Notes: generated by a model not told the origin, from the sequence alone. Positions 1 to 8,185 are shown, counted from the stretch's first letter. The stretch: 64,000 nt of DNA from Actinomycetes bacterium (GCA_027491335.1 JAIXWJ010000039.1:24529-88528), one strand, 5' to 3'. Translations and numbers: made by a program.

Positions 1-464
1 TGCTCACCATCACGCTGGACGAGGCGTTGGCCATCTACGCGTTGCCCAAGATCTTTCGCCGCGGGCGCGCGGCGTCGCCCAACAGCGGACCGTTGAGAGA
101 GTTCGGCACCGATCCCGTGAGCGGACGTCCGGTGGTGGCCAAGGACGGCAAGTTCGGCATCTACATCACCGACGGCGAGGTGAACGCGTCGTTGGGCAAG
201 GGCGACCGCCTGGAGGACATGCTCGCCGAGCGCGCCTACGAGTTGTTGGTGTTGCGTCGTGAGGCCATGATCGAAAAGGGCCAGGTGCCCGGCGCCAAGT
301 CACCGCGCCGCGGAGCCCCGAAGAAAGCCGCCGCCCCAAAAAAAGCCGCCGCGAAGAAGGTGACCGCCCCCGCGAAACCCGCGAAGGCGAAAGCGGCGGC
401 GAAGAAGGCGACACCCAAGAAGGCCACCCCCGCCAAGAAGGCACCGGCGAAGAAGAAGTCGTGA
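1..464 (+). CDS. topA: DNA topoisomerase I, C-terminal part (5'-truncated by window edge)
   Basis: The reading frame is open from the first bases (codons begin at position 3) to TGA at 462-464. It carries the last C-terminal repeats of actinobacterial type IA topoisomerase: a GKFGIYITDGEVNASL stretch followed by an ERAYELL helix, as in the topoisomerase I C-terminal repeat family. It ends in a tail of roughly 45 residues made almost only of Lys, Ala and Pro (KKA/KKAT repeats), which in actinobacterial TopA binds DNA and supports processive relaxation of negative supercoils. The catalytic Toprim and Tyr domains lie outside the window. The stop overlaps the tmk start by 4 bases (GTGA), so the genes are probably co-transcribed. 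Confidence 0.9.
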   Translation, partial: LTITLDEALAIYALPKIFRRGRAASPNSGPLREFGTDPVSGRPVVAKDGKFGIYITDGEVNASLGKGDRLEDMLAERAYELLVLRREAMIEKGQVPGAKSPRRGAPKKAAAPKKAAAKKVTAPAKPAKAKAAAKKATPKKATPAKKAPAKKKS

Positions 465-1084
465 CTTCCGCCTTCTACATCGCATTCGAGGGCATCGAAG
501 GTTGTGGAAAGTCCACGCAGTCGCGTTCGTTGGTGGAGTCGTTGCGCGCCGACGGCCTGACCGTCACCGCCACGCGCGAAACCGGAGGAACCGACATCGG
601 CCTGCGTATCCGTGACGTGCTGCACGACACGGCGAACACACACCTGGACCCGGTGGCCGAGGCACTGTTGATCGCCGGTGATCGGGCTCAACACCGCGCC
701 GAAGTGTTGGCGCCGGCGTTGGCTCGGGGCGAACACGTGGTGAGTGATCGCAGCGTGTACAGCACGCTCGCCTATCAGGGATACGGACGGCAGTTGCCTC
801 TGTCCACCGTGCGCGCGGTGAACGACTGGGCCCTCGACTCGCGTTGGCCCGATCTGGTGGTGTTGCTCGACGTTCCGCACGACCACGCCATGTCGCGCCT
901 GGCCCATCGCGACCTCGATCGCTTCGAGCGCGAGAACGACGACTTCTTCCGTCGCGTGCGCGACGGCTTTCACCACATGGGCTCCGAGGACCCGTCGCGT
1001 TGGTGCGTGATCGACGGAACCGGTGACCCCGCCAGCATCGCGAATGTCGTTCGCGACGCCGTGCGCGAGCGACTGGGCATCTGA
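461..1084 (+). CDS. tmk: dTMP kinase
   Basis: Thymidylate kinase phosphorylates dTMP to dTDP with ATP in dTTP synthesis. The 207-residue length is normal for the family. The P-loop EGIEGCGKST is at residues 10-19, the DRS motif that positions substrate is at 96-98 (VVSDRSVYS), and an Arg-rich lid region follows around 146-156. The GTG start overlaps the topA stop (GTGA), and holB begins 1 base after the stop, giving a topA-tmk-holB order commonly seen in actinobacteria. Neighbouring topA and holB fit a DNA-replication operon. The assignment is firm. Confidence 0.96.
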   Translation: MTSAFYIAFEGIEGCGKSTQSRSLVESLRADGLTVTATRETGGTDIGLRIRDVLHDTANTHLDPVAEALLIAGDRAQHRAEVLAPALARGEHVVSDRSVYSTLAYQGYGRQLPLSTVRAVNDWALDSRWPDLVVLLDVPHDHAMSRLAHRDLDRFERENDDFFRRVRDGFHHMGSEDPSRWCVIDGTGDPASIANVVRDAVRERLGI

Positions 1085-1085
1085 C

Positions 1086-2153
1086 ATGTCCGCTTCGGTG
1101 TACGACGTGGTCATCGGTCAGGAGAGAGCGGTCTCCACCTTGCGCGCGTTGGCCGAATCTCCGGCCCACGCGTATCTGTTCGTCGGACCCGCGGGTTGTG
1201 GCAAGGATCTGGCGGCTCGGGCCTTCGCCAGCGTGAAGTTGCAACACGACGAAGATCCCGAATCTCGGGTGGCTCGGTTGGTGATGCGAGGCGAGCACGT
1301 GGACGTGCACGAAGTCGTTCGCGAGGGCGCGTCGATCTCCATCGAACAAGCGCGCGAGGACATCATCGCCGTCGCGGGTCTTTCGGCCGTGGAGAGCCCC
1401 CGTCGGGTGACCATCGTTCACGAATTCCACTTGCTCGCGCCAGCGGCCACCGCGTCACTGCTCAAGACGCTCGAAGAGCCCGACGCCCAGAACGTGATCA
1501 TCCTGTTGGCCGACGAAATGCCGGCGCATCTGGTCACCATCGAGTCGCGTTGCGTGCGCGTGGACTTCTCGGCGTTGCCCGATCGGTTGGTGATCGACAC
1601 GTTGCTGAGCGAGGGCGTGATGCCCGCGGTGGCCGAGTCCGTGGCCGGCATGGTGGCCGGCGATCTGGCCCGCGCGCGCATTCTGGCCGACGATCACCAG
1701 CTGGCCGATCGCATGCGTCTGTTCGCCGAGGTGCCCAATCGGGTGGATGGCAACGGGGCCACCGCACTGGAGCTGACCGCCGAGATTCTGGCGGCCATTC
1801 AAGACGCACTGGCGCCGTACAAGCTGGCGCACGAACGCGAGTTGGAAGCCCTCGATGAACGCGAACGCACGCTCGGTGTGCGTGGATCGGGACGCGCCAA
1901 GATCACCACCCGCCACAAGCGCGAGCTTCGCCGAGCCGAGACCGACGAGATCCGCTCGGGTCTGCGCATCATCTCGCGTTTGTACAGCGACGCGTTGCGC
2001 GACGCCACGGACAAGACCGCCCACCACCAGATGGACGGCTACATCCAAGCCGTGGCCCGCATCCGCGACGCCAACATCGCCCTGGGCCTGAACGCCAACG
2101 AGACGCTGCTGTTGCAGAACCTGTTCCTGTCGTTGCCCGCCATCCACGACTGA
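1086..2153 (+). CDS. holB: DNA polymerase III delta' subunit (clamp-loader ATPase-like)
   Basis: The 355-residue protein starts at ATG 1086, right after tmk; an upstream in-frame extension would lie inside tmk and is rejected. It has an AAA+ core with Walker A GPAGCGKD (residues 34-41), a LLKTLEEP segment typical of DnaX/HolB proteins, and the SRC sensor motif in IESRC. The CxxCxxC zinc module seen in many delta' proteins is absent. In the clamp loader, delta' acts as the stator that holds DnaX (gamma/tau, encoded at 29586-31304 in this window) and delta. The C-terminal third is helical and charged. Confidence is high from both sequence and the position after tmk. Confidence 0.92.
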   Translation: MSASVYDVVIGQERAVSTLRALAESPAHAYLFVGPAGCGKDLAARAFASVKLQHDEDPESRVARLVMRGEHVDVHEVVREGASISIEQAREDIIAVAGLSAVESPRRVTIVHEFHLLAPAATASLLKTLEEPDAQNVIILLADEMPAHLVTIESRCVRVDFSALPDRLVIDTLLSEGVMPAVAESVAGMVAGDLARARILADDHQLADRMRLFAEVPNRVDGNGATALELTAEILAAIQDALAPYKLAHERELEALDERERTLGVRGSGRAKITTRHKRELRRAETDEIRSGLRIISRLYSDALRDATDKTAHHQMDGYIQAVARIRDANIALGLNANETLLLQNLFLSLPAIHD

Positions 2154-2222
2154 TTTCGACCGGGCACCTCCGGCCCGAGGATGGTCGGACCGGCCGTTCG
2201 CCGGTAGCCTGCCTGTTCGCCC

Positions 2223-2298
2223 GCCCGGGTAGCTCAGTCGGCAGAGCAACGCACTCGTAATGCGTAGGTCAGGGGTTCGATTCCCCTCTCGGGCTCCA
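2223..2298 (+). tRNA. tRNA-Thr(CGT)
   Basis: A complete cloverleaf can be drawn: 7-bp acceptor (GCCCGGG with CTCGGGC, one G-U pair), D stem GCTC/GAGC, anticodon stem ACGCA/TGCGT with loop CTCGTAA and anticodon CGT at 2256-2258 (reads ACG, threonine), and T arm AGGGG-TTCGATT-CCCCT. The discriminator is T2295 and the 3' CCA is encoded at 2296-2298. Confidence 0.97.
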
Positions 2299-2311
2299 CT
2301 CCCCTTGGTGT

Positions 2312-2359
2312 TTCTGGTGGCAGGAAACGACCGAATCCCGCTCTTTCATGCCACCAGAA
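2312..2359 (+). terminator. 11-bp perfect inverted repeat downstream of tRNA-Thr
   Basis: TTCTGGTGGCA (2312-2322) and TGCCACCAGAA (2349-2359) are exact reverse complements separated by 26 bases, starting 14 bases after the tRNA CCA end. The position suits a transcription terminator or a processing hairpin for the tRNA transcript, but there is no following T run, so the role is inferred. Confidence 0.4.
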
Positions 2360-2381
2360 TCACCACTGTTACGGTGACCGT

Positions 2382-3110
2382 GTGTCGTCGTCCGTGTCGT
2401 CGCCTGTGTCAGCGCCTGTGTCGTCGAACGTCAGTGTGGTGATTCCCACGAAGTCGAACGTGGCAGGTCTCATGGGCGTGTTGGGTGACGTGCTGGTCGA
2501 CCACAGCGTGCGACACATCTGCGTGGTGATCGACGGCGACGATGCCAACCGCAACGTGCCCGCGCTTCCCGTCGCCGTGAGCCGGGTGGTGGTGCCCGTG
2601 GGGAGCGGCATCCAACACATGTGGAATCGGGGAATGGCGACGGCCACGACCGACACGCACATCGTGTTCCTCAACGACGACGTGCGGCTGGACCGCGACT
2701 GTCTCGGATCATTGGCTCGATCGCTCGACGCCGACCCGACGATCGGGTTGATCTGCCCGAACTACTCGAACGTGACCATGCCCGCCGACCGTGAGGTGTT
2801 CGACACCTGTCGATCACGCTACGACGGCACCGGTGGCATGGCGGGCTTCGCCATGATGTTGCACCGCGATCTCGTGCGATCGTGGACCTTCGACGAGAAC
2901 CTGCGCTGGTGGTACGGCGACGACGACATCGTCCGTTGGATCACCCGCACCATGAAACGTCGCGCGGTGATCTCGGCTTCGGCCCGTTGTCACCATCTCG
3001 ACAGCGTCACCATCAACACGGATCCGCCGTCGGACTTCGGGCGCTTGGTCGAGCAGGATCGGATGTACTTCGAAACCAAGTGGAAGGGCGACAACGAATC
3101 ACCGTCCTAA
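2382..3110 (+). CDS. GT2-like glycosyltransferase
   Basis: This 242-residue protein has a GT-A nucleotide-sugar-binding fold: a VSVVIPTKSN first strand, a DGDDAN segment, and the metal-binding DXD-like FLNDDVRL at mid-protein, then an acceptor region with WWYGDDDIV. It probably transfers a sugar to a cell-surface acceptor; donor and acceptor are unknown. The start is uncertain because the first 48 bases (2382-2429) are four near-identical 12-base units that each begin with an in-frame GTG, coding for a Ser/Val/Pro-rich head, and no clear ribosome-binding site precedes any of them. A GT-C-like membrane protein follows 42 bases downstream, so the two may cooperate in glycan assembly. Confidence 0.75.
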   Translation: MSSSVSSPVSAPVSSNVSVVIPTKSNVAGLMGVLGDVLVDHSVRHICVVIDGDDANRNVPALPVAVSRVVVPVGSGIQHMWNRGMATATTDTHIVFLNDDVRLDRDCLGSLARSLDADPTIGLICPNYSNVTMPADREVFDTCRSRYDGTGGMAGFAMMLHRDLVRSWTFDENLRWWYGDDDIVRWITRTMKRRAVISASARCHHLDSVTINTDPPSDFGRLVEQDRMYFETKWKGDNESPS

Positions 3111-3152
3111 TGTGAAGGAATCGACGACAACGATTCGCGTCCCGGAACTCCC

Positions 3153-4268
3153 ATGTTGGTGGGCATCGTTGCGGCCACGGCCGCGTTGCTGTTCGTGTTG
3201 ATTCGTCTGTGGTCGGTGGGCGATGGCGACTTCGGAAGTTTCGTTGGTGCCGGCGATCTCTTGAGTTCGAGGTCGTCGCTCCCGCTCGAGAGCGGCGCCG
3301 GCTACGACGGTCAGTTCTATTACCGAATGGCTTCGTCGCCACTCGACTTCGATGCCACGTCCCACGGTGTCACTCTCGACAGCGAAGTGCGCCTGCAGCG
3401 CATCGGATACCCCGCGATCACTTGGCTGATCACCTTGGGAGCAACCATCCCCGTGACGTTCGGGTTGGTGGCGGTGAACGTGATCGGAATGGGACTGGTC
3501 GCCGGTATCGGCGCGGAGCTGGCTCGTCGCCATCGACGAAACCCATGGTGGGGCTTGGCGTTGGCCTCGTACTACGGCTTCGCTTTCACCATCGCCAAGG
3601 ACCTCACCGAGATCACCGAGGTCACCTTCCTACTTCTGGCCTTACTCGCGGCACATCATCGACGATGGATCCCGGCGGCGTTGGCGCTGTCGGTGATGGT
3701 GCTGACGCGCGAGTCCGCCATGTTCGTCGTTCCGGCTCTCGCGGTGTGGCGACTCTCGATGATCGTGCGCCGAAGGACCAAGCCATCGATCATCGATCTC
3801 TCGTGGGTACTGCCGCCGATCGTGTTCGGAGTCTGGCAACTGGTGGTGCGCGAAGGCACGGGACGATTCCCACTCACGGCTCCGTACCGCCACAGTTCGT
3901 TCAACGTTCCGGGTTGGCCTCTCCTCAACCAACTGGGCGACGTCTTTGGCGACTGGTCCGTGACGGGCATCGCGCACATGGCAGAGGTGATCGTGTTGCT
4001 CGCGGTGATGGCGTACGGAGCCAGCACGTTGCGCGACGAACGTGTCGATCCGTTCGTGCGCGTCCTGTTCGTCGGTCTCGGACTGGCCTGTCTCTCGCTC
4101 GACGTGTTGGACGGAGTCTGGACCATCCGCAGTTTGCGCATGTTCTCCGACGTCTTCGTCATTGCGATGCTCATGCTGATCGTGACCCGGAAACGAATGA
4201 CGGCGCCCCTCGTGGCCACCGGAGCCGTGTCGCTGGCCACCTACGGTTGGTTCGTCGTCAATCTCTGA
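3153..4268 (+). CDS. Multi-pass membrane protein, GT-C glycosyltransferase-like
   Basis: The 371 residues form about ten hydrophobic segments, with a large first extracytoplasmic loop holding GYDGQFYYRMA and RLQRIGYPA. That loop pattern recurs in uncharacterised actinobacterial membrane proteins related to polyprenyl-phosphate-sugar-dependent (GT-C) glycosyltransferases. An acidic pair that would act as catalytic base cannot be assigned confidently. It follows a GT2-like gene in the same direction and ends 9 bases before the convergent dioxygenase gene. The function is inferred from topology and loop motif only; donor and acceptor are unknown. Confidence 0.55.
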   Translation: MLVGIVAATAALLFVLIRLWSVGDGDFGSFVGAGDLLSSRSSLPLESGAGYDGQFYYRMASSPLDFDATSHGVTLDSEVRLQRIGYPAITWLITLGATIPVTFGLVAVNVIGMGLVAGIGAELARRHRRNPWWGLALASYYGFAFTIAKDLTEITEVTFLLLALLAAHHRRWIPAALALSVMVLTRESAMFVVPALAVWRLSMIVRRRTKPSIIDLSWVLPPIVFGVWQLVVREGTGRFPLTAPYRHSSFNVPGWPLLNQLGDVFGDWSVTGIAHMAEVIVLLAVMAYGASTLRDERVDPFVRVLFVGLGLACLSLDVLDGVWTIRSLRMFSDVFVIAMLMLIVTRKRMTAPLVATGAVSLATYGWFVVNL

Positions 4269-4277
4269 ACGGCTGAT

Positions 4278-5051
4278 TCAGTCGACGGGCCGCCCCTGAA
4301 AATCACCGATCAGCGAAACCTGAACGTTCTTCCCCACCGAACGTTCGGCCATCAGCGCCAACTTGGTTCGGTAGTACTCGTCACGAAGATCGCCCTCGGA
4401 AAGAGCGTTGTACGTGGGGTACAGCGCGCGTCGATCTCGTTTGGTTCGGTTCGGTCCGCTGCGATGAGGCGTGCGCGAATGGAACCACAGCGTTTGTCCC
4501 GACCGAACCGGAGCCGAAGTCCACACGAGGGAAGTCACCACGGAATCCTCGATGCAGCCGACCTCGTTCATCGGCAACACGCGATCGAAGCATTCGCCCA
4601 CCACTTCCAGGCACCCGTTCTCGGCGTCGGCGTCATCGACGGCGATCATGCAGGAAATGTGGGCGTCGATGAACGGATAGGCCGGAGCATCTTGATGCGG
4701 TGCGTACCCCGCTCCGCCCGCCAACTTGTAGTTGATCTTCTCCTTGTACAAACGGGCTTCCTCGCCCAGAAGAATGGCCGCCATCTCCATGACCGATCCT
4801 TCCGTGAGCAGACTCCTCAACCCGGCATGAAACGGCGTGAAGTTCTCGGTGCGACACAACTTCGGTCCATCGTCGGTGAGTTCCCGGTAGTGCAACCAGC
4901 GGTCGTCGGTGGCCGGCCACGAAGCGACATCATCGACCCACGCCCGCAATCGCTCGACTTCCGACGTGTCGAGGGTGTCGACCAACACCCAACCGTGTCG
5001 ATCGAAGAACGTTTTCGCCGTCGGATCACCTGCGGCGAACGATGCGATCAT
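4278..5051 (-). CDS. PhyH-family Fe(II)/2-oxoglutarate dioxygenase, PhnY/TmpA-like
   Basis: The 257-residue phytanoyl-CoA dioxygenase-family enzyme shows the facial-triad HxD as APHQDAPAY (His119, Asp121), the distal His in RTPHRSGPN (His196) and an Arg-rich stretch after it for 2-oxoglutarate. The LYKEKINYKL segment before the triad is typical of family members paired with HD oxygenases. ATG 5051 overlaps the upstream HD gene stop by 4 bases (ATGA), so the two are co-translated. In known systems PhnY hydroxylates 2-aminoethylphosphonate and TmpA its trimethylated form, and the HD partner then cleaves C-P. Here the substrate is inferred from pairing only. No phosphonate transporter is nearby. 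Confidence 0.72.
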   Translation of the reverse strand: MIASFAAGDPTAKTFFDRHGWVLVDTLDTSEVERLRAWVDDVASWPATDDRWLHYRELTDDGPKLCRTENFTPFHAGLRSLLTEGSVMEMAAILLGEEARLYKEKINYKLAGGAGYAPHQDAPAYPFIDAHISCMIAVDDADAENGCLEVVGECFDRVLPMNEVGCIEDSVVTSLVWTSAPVRSGQTLWFHSRTPHRSGPNRTKRDRRALYPTYNALSEGDLRDEYYRTKLALMAERSVGKNVQVSLIGDFQGRPVD

Positions 5052-5587
5052 CGACGGGTGCCCAAGGAATAAACGGCGTCGATCCATCTTTCGAGTCCGG
5101 GAACGATCGCATGAGGATCCTTGGCGCCATCGTCGGCCACGCGTAGCGAGACCATCGCGCGCCAATTCGGATCGCTCTCGAACTCGCGAATCTCCTCCGG
5201 CGTGAGATCTCCCCCTTGCGCCTCGAGCGTCATGATGCTGTCCGCGGACAACAGTGCTCGATATTCGGGGCGGGTGGACACCAGGTAACGCTTCGCCGGA
5301 ACGTGTCCCTCGATCAGCGCGGCCACGCGCTCACCGAGAACCTCGCGAACCGCCTCGGCCCCCATGGTGGCGTGACGGGGTTGTCCGGGACCGTCCCACG
5401 GATGCGCGAGATCATGAACGAGCCCGGCAACCTGCAACTCGAGATCGTCCGGATCCGAGATGGCCAACAACGCCGCGCACTGCAAGCCATGTTGAAGTTC
5501 GAAGAAACCTGGCGCTTCCGCCGACTCGGTGGTTTCGAGCGATCTCAGGTGATCGATGACTTCCGACGTGTTGGTGAAGATCTTCAT
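5048..5587 (-). CDS. HD-domain oxygenase, PhnZ/TmpB-like (mixed-valent diiron family)
   Basis: The 179-residue HD protein has the metal ligands expected for PhnZ-type oxygenases in order: His33 (ELQHGLQ), His58-Asp59 (GLVHDLAH), His72 (QPRHATMG), His95 (EGHVPAK) and Asp152 (VADDGAK). These enzymes use a diiron centre to break the C-P bond of a 1-hydroxyphosphonate, releasing phosphate. The Tyr-x-x-Glu pair that I recall gating the PhnZ active site lies seven residues before the first His; the matching positions here are Ala23 and Pro26, so the substrate may differ. The gene precedes and overlaps the dioxygenase, making a two-gene operon. Confidence 0.7.
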   Translation of the reverse strand: MKIFTNTSEVIDHLRSLETTESAEAPGFFELQHGLQCAALLAISDPDDLELQVAGLVHDLAHPWDGPGQPRHATMGAEAVREVLGERVAALIEGHVPAKRYLVSTRPEYRALLSADSIMTLEAQGGDLTPEEIREFESDPNWRAMVSLRVADDGAKDPHAIVPGLERWIDAVYSLGTRR

Positions 5588-5686
5588 GACAATGGTCCCG
5601 AGGGGAACTTACTAGCGTTTCGTATCGTCCACCGTGTGACGATTCGAGAATCGGTTCGTCACATCCTGAGACATCGGAGATCAAAC

Positions 5687-5998
5687 ATGAAACGACATCT
5701 CGCGACAACCATCATCGCCTTCGGACTGACGGCCGGATTGCTCACATCCTGTGGGAGCGACGACGAGTCCCCCACCACCGAGGCGCCGGTTACCGAAGCC
5801 CCCGTGTCCGAAGCGCCCACATCGACGACGTCCATGGGTGGCGGGGCCCAAGTGGCGAACCCGGCATCGGAGTACTGCGTCGCTCAGGGCGGCGAGGTGG
5901 AGATCGTCGACGAGGACGGTGGCCAAGTGGGCTACTGCAATCTTCCCGATGGAACGCGCATCGAGGAGTGGGAGTACTTCAATCAGTCGAACGGCTGA
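5687..5998 (+). CDS. Small lipoprotein with DUF333 domain
   Basis: The 103-residue protein starts at ATG 5687 (in-frame ATGs further upstream would lie antisense to the HD gene). It has an N-terminal signal with a lipobox-like LLTSC (Cys near residue 24), a Thr/Pro/Glu-rich linker (TEAPVTEAPVSEAP), and a C-terminal DUF333 module (NPASEYCVAQGG, then GYCNLPDGTRIEEWEYF). DUF333 occurs in small exported proteins of unknown function, sometimes labelled putative hemolysin without evidence. The gene ends directly at the convergent hydrolase stop, with no bases between them. Confidence 0.75.
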   Translation: MKRHLATTIIAFGLTAGLLTSCGSDDESPTTEAPVTEAPVSEAPTSTTSMGGGAQVANPASEYCVAQGGEVEIVDEDGGQVGYCNLPDGTRIEEWEYFNQSNG

Positions 5999-6676
5999 TC
6001 ATTGGCGGTCGTCGAACACCACCGACGGCAACCACTGCTCCAACCGAGCGAACATGAGGTCGGCACTTCGCGCCAACAGGTGACCGTCCCCCTCGCACAC
6101 CACGACCTCACCGCCACCGGCGATGGCGGCCACCACCTCACTGCTCTGCATCGGCAGAATCTCGTCCATGTCGCCATGGAACAAGAGCAACGGCCGACCG
6201 CGCAATCCACCCGCGACTTCGCATCCGGCCGACTGCGTGGCGAAGGTGACGACACCAGACACTTCGTCCATCACCACTCCCACACGCACCGCCACCGCAC
6301 CGCCGAACGAGTGTCCCATCACGACCACGCGTTGAGCTCCGGCGTCGGCGGCCATCTGCACGGCCGAGGCCACGTCGAGGCAACACGAATCCATGTCGTT
6401 GGGCTTGCGATAGTCGACCCGTAGCACCGGGACACCTCGCGAGGACCAAACGTCCCCGAGTCGCTGATACAGACCGTCGGCCGGACCGAGCAGACCACCC
6501 ATCGCTCCACCGCAGGCGACGATGGCCGCCGGTCGAACGTCGAGGCCGCGCGCCGGCACGTGCCACAGAACGGTCACCAAACCCCGCATGGTGAAGAGCT
6601 CGACGTGCCGCAACGTCGGCGTGATCATGGCGCTTTGCGACGCCAACACGCCCAGGGCGTGAAGAGGTGGCTCCAT
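5999..6676 (-). CDS. Alpha/beta hydrolase (dienelactone-hydrolase-like)
   Basis: The 225-residue protein has an alpha/beta-hydrolase fold: nucleophile elbow GHSFGG, an Asp in LLFHGDMDEILP and a His in EGDGHLLA near the C terminus complete a Ser-Asp-His triad. GGAMGG near residue 45 may contribute to the oxyanion hole. No signal peptide is visible, so it is likely cytoplasmic; the substrate is unknown. The start at 6676 is taken because upstream in-frame codons would overlap the divergent MarR gene, whose start lies 21 bases away. The tight divergent arrangement raises the possibility that the MarR protein regulates it. Confidence 0.75.
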   Translation of the reverse strand: MEPPLHALGVLASQSAMITPTLRHVELFTMRGLVTVLWHVPARGLDVRPAAIVACGGAMGGLLGPADGLYQRLGDVWSSRGVPVLRVDYRKPNDMDSCCLDVASAVQMAADAGAQRVVVMGHSFGGAVAVRVGVVMDEVSGVVTFATQSAGCEVAGGLRGRPLLLFHGDMDEILPMQSSEVVAAIAGGGEVVVCEGDGHLLARSADLMFARLEQWLPSVVFDDRQ

Positions 6677-6697
6677 CGGTTGTACCCTACAAGAGCG

Positions 6698-7216
6698 ATG
6701 TCGACCCCCCGTCCCATCAACTTCGATGCCCTCGACCCCGCGCACCGTGAGATCGCGGTGCGAGTCGGTCGTGCGTGGCGTGATCTTCGTCGTGGTGCCT
6801 CCACGAGTCGATTGATCGACTACCTCTTCGGGTCCGGCGAGGACGCTCTGGAAGTGGGTCAGATGGACACCCTCGATCTTCTCGTGCAGCAACCGTTCTG
6901 GCGCATGGGTGATCTGGCCGACGCGTTGCGCGTGGACCCATCCACCGCCACCCGTGCCGTGCAACGTCTCGAGCGTTTCGGATTGGCGTCGCGTTGCAAC
7001 AGTCCGTCGGACAAGCGCGTGGTCATGGTGTCCATCACCGACGACGGGCGAGCGCGTCACACCGAGGCGGCGCATCGTCGTCAGGAAGTGATCACGCACA
7101 TGTTGGGTGTGTTCGATCGCGACGAGTTCGAGCAACTCGCCTCGTACATGGAACGTTTCGTGGGAGCACTCGACGACTTCGTCGCCGAGGTCGGTGAGTC
7201 CGCGAAGAAGAACTGA
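6698..7216 (+). CDS. MarR-family transcriptional regulator
   Basis: The 172-residue winged-helix regulator has a recognition region MGDLADALRVDPSTATRAVQRLERFGL and a wing CNSPSDKRVVMVSITDDG, both classic for MarR. Such dimers usually repress a neighbouring gene until a small ligand binds. The divergent alpha/beta hydrolase starts 21 bases upstream and a sigma factor starts 2 bases downstream, so it may control the hydrolase, the SigR-like operon, or both. The ligand is not predictable from sequence. Confidence 0.88.
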   Translation: MSTPRPINFDALDPAHREIAVRVGRAWRDLRRGASTSRLIDYLFGSGEDALEVGQMDTLDLLVQQPFWRMGDLADALRVDPSTATRAVQRLERFGLASRCNSPSDKRVVMVSITDDGRARHTEAAHRRQEVITHMLGVFDRDEFEQLASYMERFVGALDDFVAEVGESAKKN

Positions 7217-7218
7217 CC

Positions 7219-7788
7219 ATGGCCGACAAAGCCCTCTTCGCCGAGGAGGCTCTTCGGTACGCGCCTCAGTTGTTGAGCACCGCTTTGCGCATGACCCTCA
7301 ATCGGTCCGACGCCGAGGATCTGGTGCAGGAAACCATGCTGAAGGCGTACCGCTCCTACGACTCCTTCCAGCCCGGAACGAACCTGCGGGCCTGGCTGTT
7401 TCGCATCCTCACCAACAACTACATCAACGGCTACAACGCGAAGAAGGTGCGGCCCCAAGAGAGCGAGCTAGGTGACCTCGAGGATCTGTACCTGTACCGA
7501 CATCTTCCGCAACTGGCCAACAAAGCCACCGGCGCCAGCGCCGAGGACGAGGTGCTGGCGCTCTTCACCGACGACGAGGTCAAGTCCGCGCTCGAACATC
7601 TGCCCGAACAGTTTCTGCTTCCCGTTCTGCTGGCCGACATTCAGGACTTCTCGTACCAAGAGATCGCCGACATGCTCGATGTGCCCATCGGCACGGTGAT
7701 GTCACGTATCCATCGGGGTCGCAAGGCCCTGCAGAAGTCGCTGGTCGACTTCGCCCGAGACCGGGGGCTGATCACGAGCCATGGCTGA
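7219..7788 (+). CDS. sigR: ECF sigma factor, SigR/SigH type
   Basis: The 189-residue group IV sigma factor has region 2 at about residues 13-80 (DAEDLVQETMLKAYRSYDSF, then NLRAWLFRILTNNYIN) and region 4 at about 125-178 (YQEIADMLDVPIGTVMSRI). This form matches the SigR/SigH group that turns on thioredoxin, mycothiol and proteolysis genes under disulfide stress. It starts 2 bases after the MarR gene and overlaps the anti-sigma gene by 8 bases, so sigma and anti-sigma are likely made in balance. SigR operons are usually autoregulated; I did not identify a -35/-10 pair of that type. Confidence 0.9.
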   Translation: MADKALFAEEALRYAPQLLSTALRMTLNRSDAEDLVQETMLKAYRSYDSFQPGTNLRAWLFRILTNNYINGYNAKKVRPQESELGDLEDLYLYRHLPQLANKATGASAEDEVLALFTDDEVKSALEHLPEQFLLPVLLADIQDFSYQEIADMLDVPIGTVMSRIHRGRKALQKSLVDFARDRGLITSHG

Positions 7789-8020
7789 TTGCAACGACAC
7801 CATCGCGCAGCTGTACGCCTATCTGGACCGTTTTCTCGACGACGAACTGCGCCTCGAGATCGACGAGCACCTTCGGGTCTGCCCCGACTGTCAGGGTCGG
7901 CTGGAGTTCGAGCACACCTTGAAGCTCACCATCCGCGAGCGGTCCCGAGAGGAGCCCGTGGACGAGGAATTGCGTCAGCGTTTGATGGACTGTTTCGAAA
8001 TCGACCTCGACGACGAGTAG
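7781..8020 (+). CDS. rsrA: Zinc-binding anti-sigma factor, RsrA type
   Basis: The 79-residue protein has the ZAS redox switch Cys4...His30xxxCys34xxCys37 (HLRVCPDC). The spacing between these ligands is the same as in Streptomyces RsrA (Cys11, His37, Cys41, Cys44). On oxidation the cysteines form a disulfide, zinc is lost and the sigma factor is released. It overlaps the upstream sigR-like gene by 8 bases, which supports the pairing. Length and residue spacing make the assignment strong. Confidence 0.92.
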   Translation: MADCNDTIAQLYAYLDRFLDDELRLEIDEHLRVCPDCQGRLEFEHTLKLTIRERSREEPVDEELRQRLMDCFEIDLDDE

Positions 8021-8029
8021 GCTGACCGC

Positions 8030-8185
8030 ATGCTCGCAGCGAACGTTTGGCACTGGTGGATCGGCGTCGTTCTCACGGTCGTCGGCGTGGCCACGGTCGC
8101 GGCCATGGGCGCCGGCTACATCAAGCAGGTCTCGGCCACCCGGTATCCGGGCAAGCGCCAGCGCCGCGGCCACGACGAAGGCTGA
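8030..8185 (+). CDS. 51-residue single-pass membrane protein
   Basis: A short frame from ATG 8030 to TGA 8183-8185 codes for an N-terminal WHWWIGVVLTVVGVATVAAM membrane span and a basic, Arg/Lys-rich C-terminal tail, predicting an N-out/C-in topology. It sits 9 bases after rsrA and 24 bases before tilS in the same direction, leaving no other explanation for the interval. No family is recognised. A link to the sigma/anti-sigma pair is possible by position only. Confidence 0.6.
   Translation: MLAANVWHWWIGVVLTVVGVATVAAMGAGYIKQVSATRYPGKRQRRGHDEG

Noticed and set aside
3209..4276. Second plus-strand frame overlapping the GT-C-like gene
   Set aside because: Arg-rich shifted-frame translation without hydrophobic pattern; the in-frame protein at 3153-4268 has clear membrane spans.
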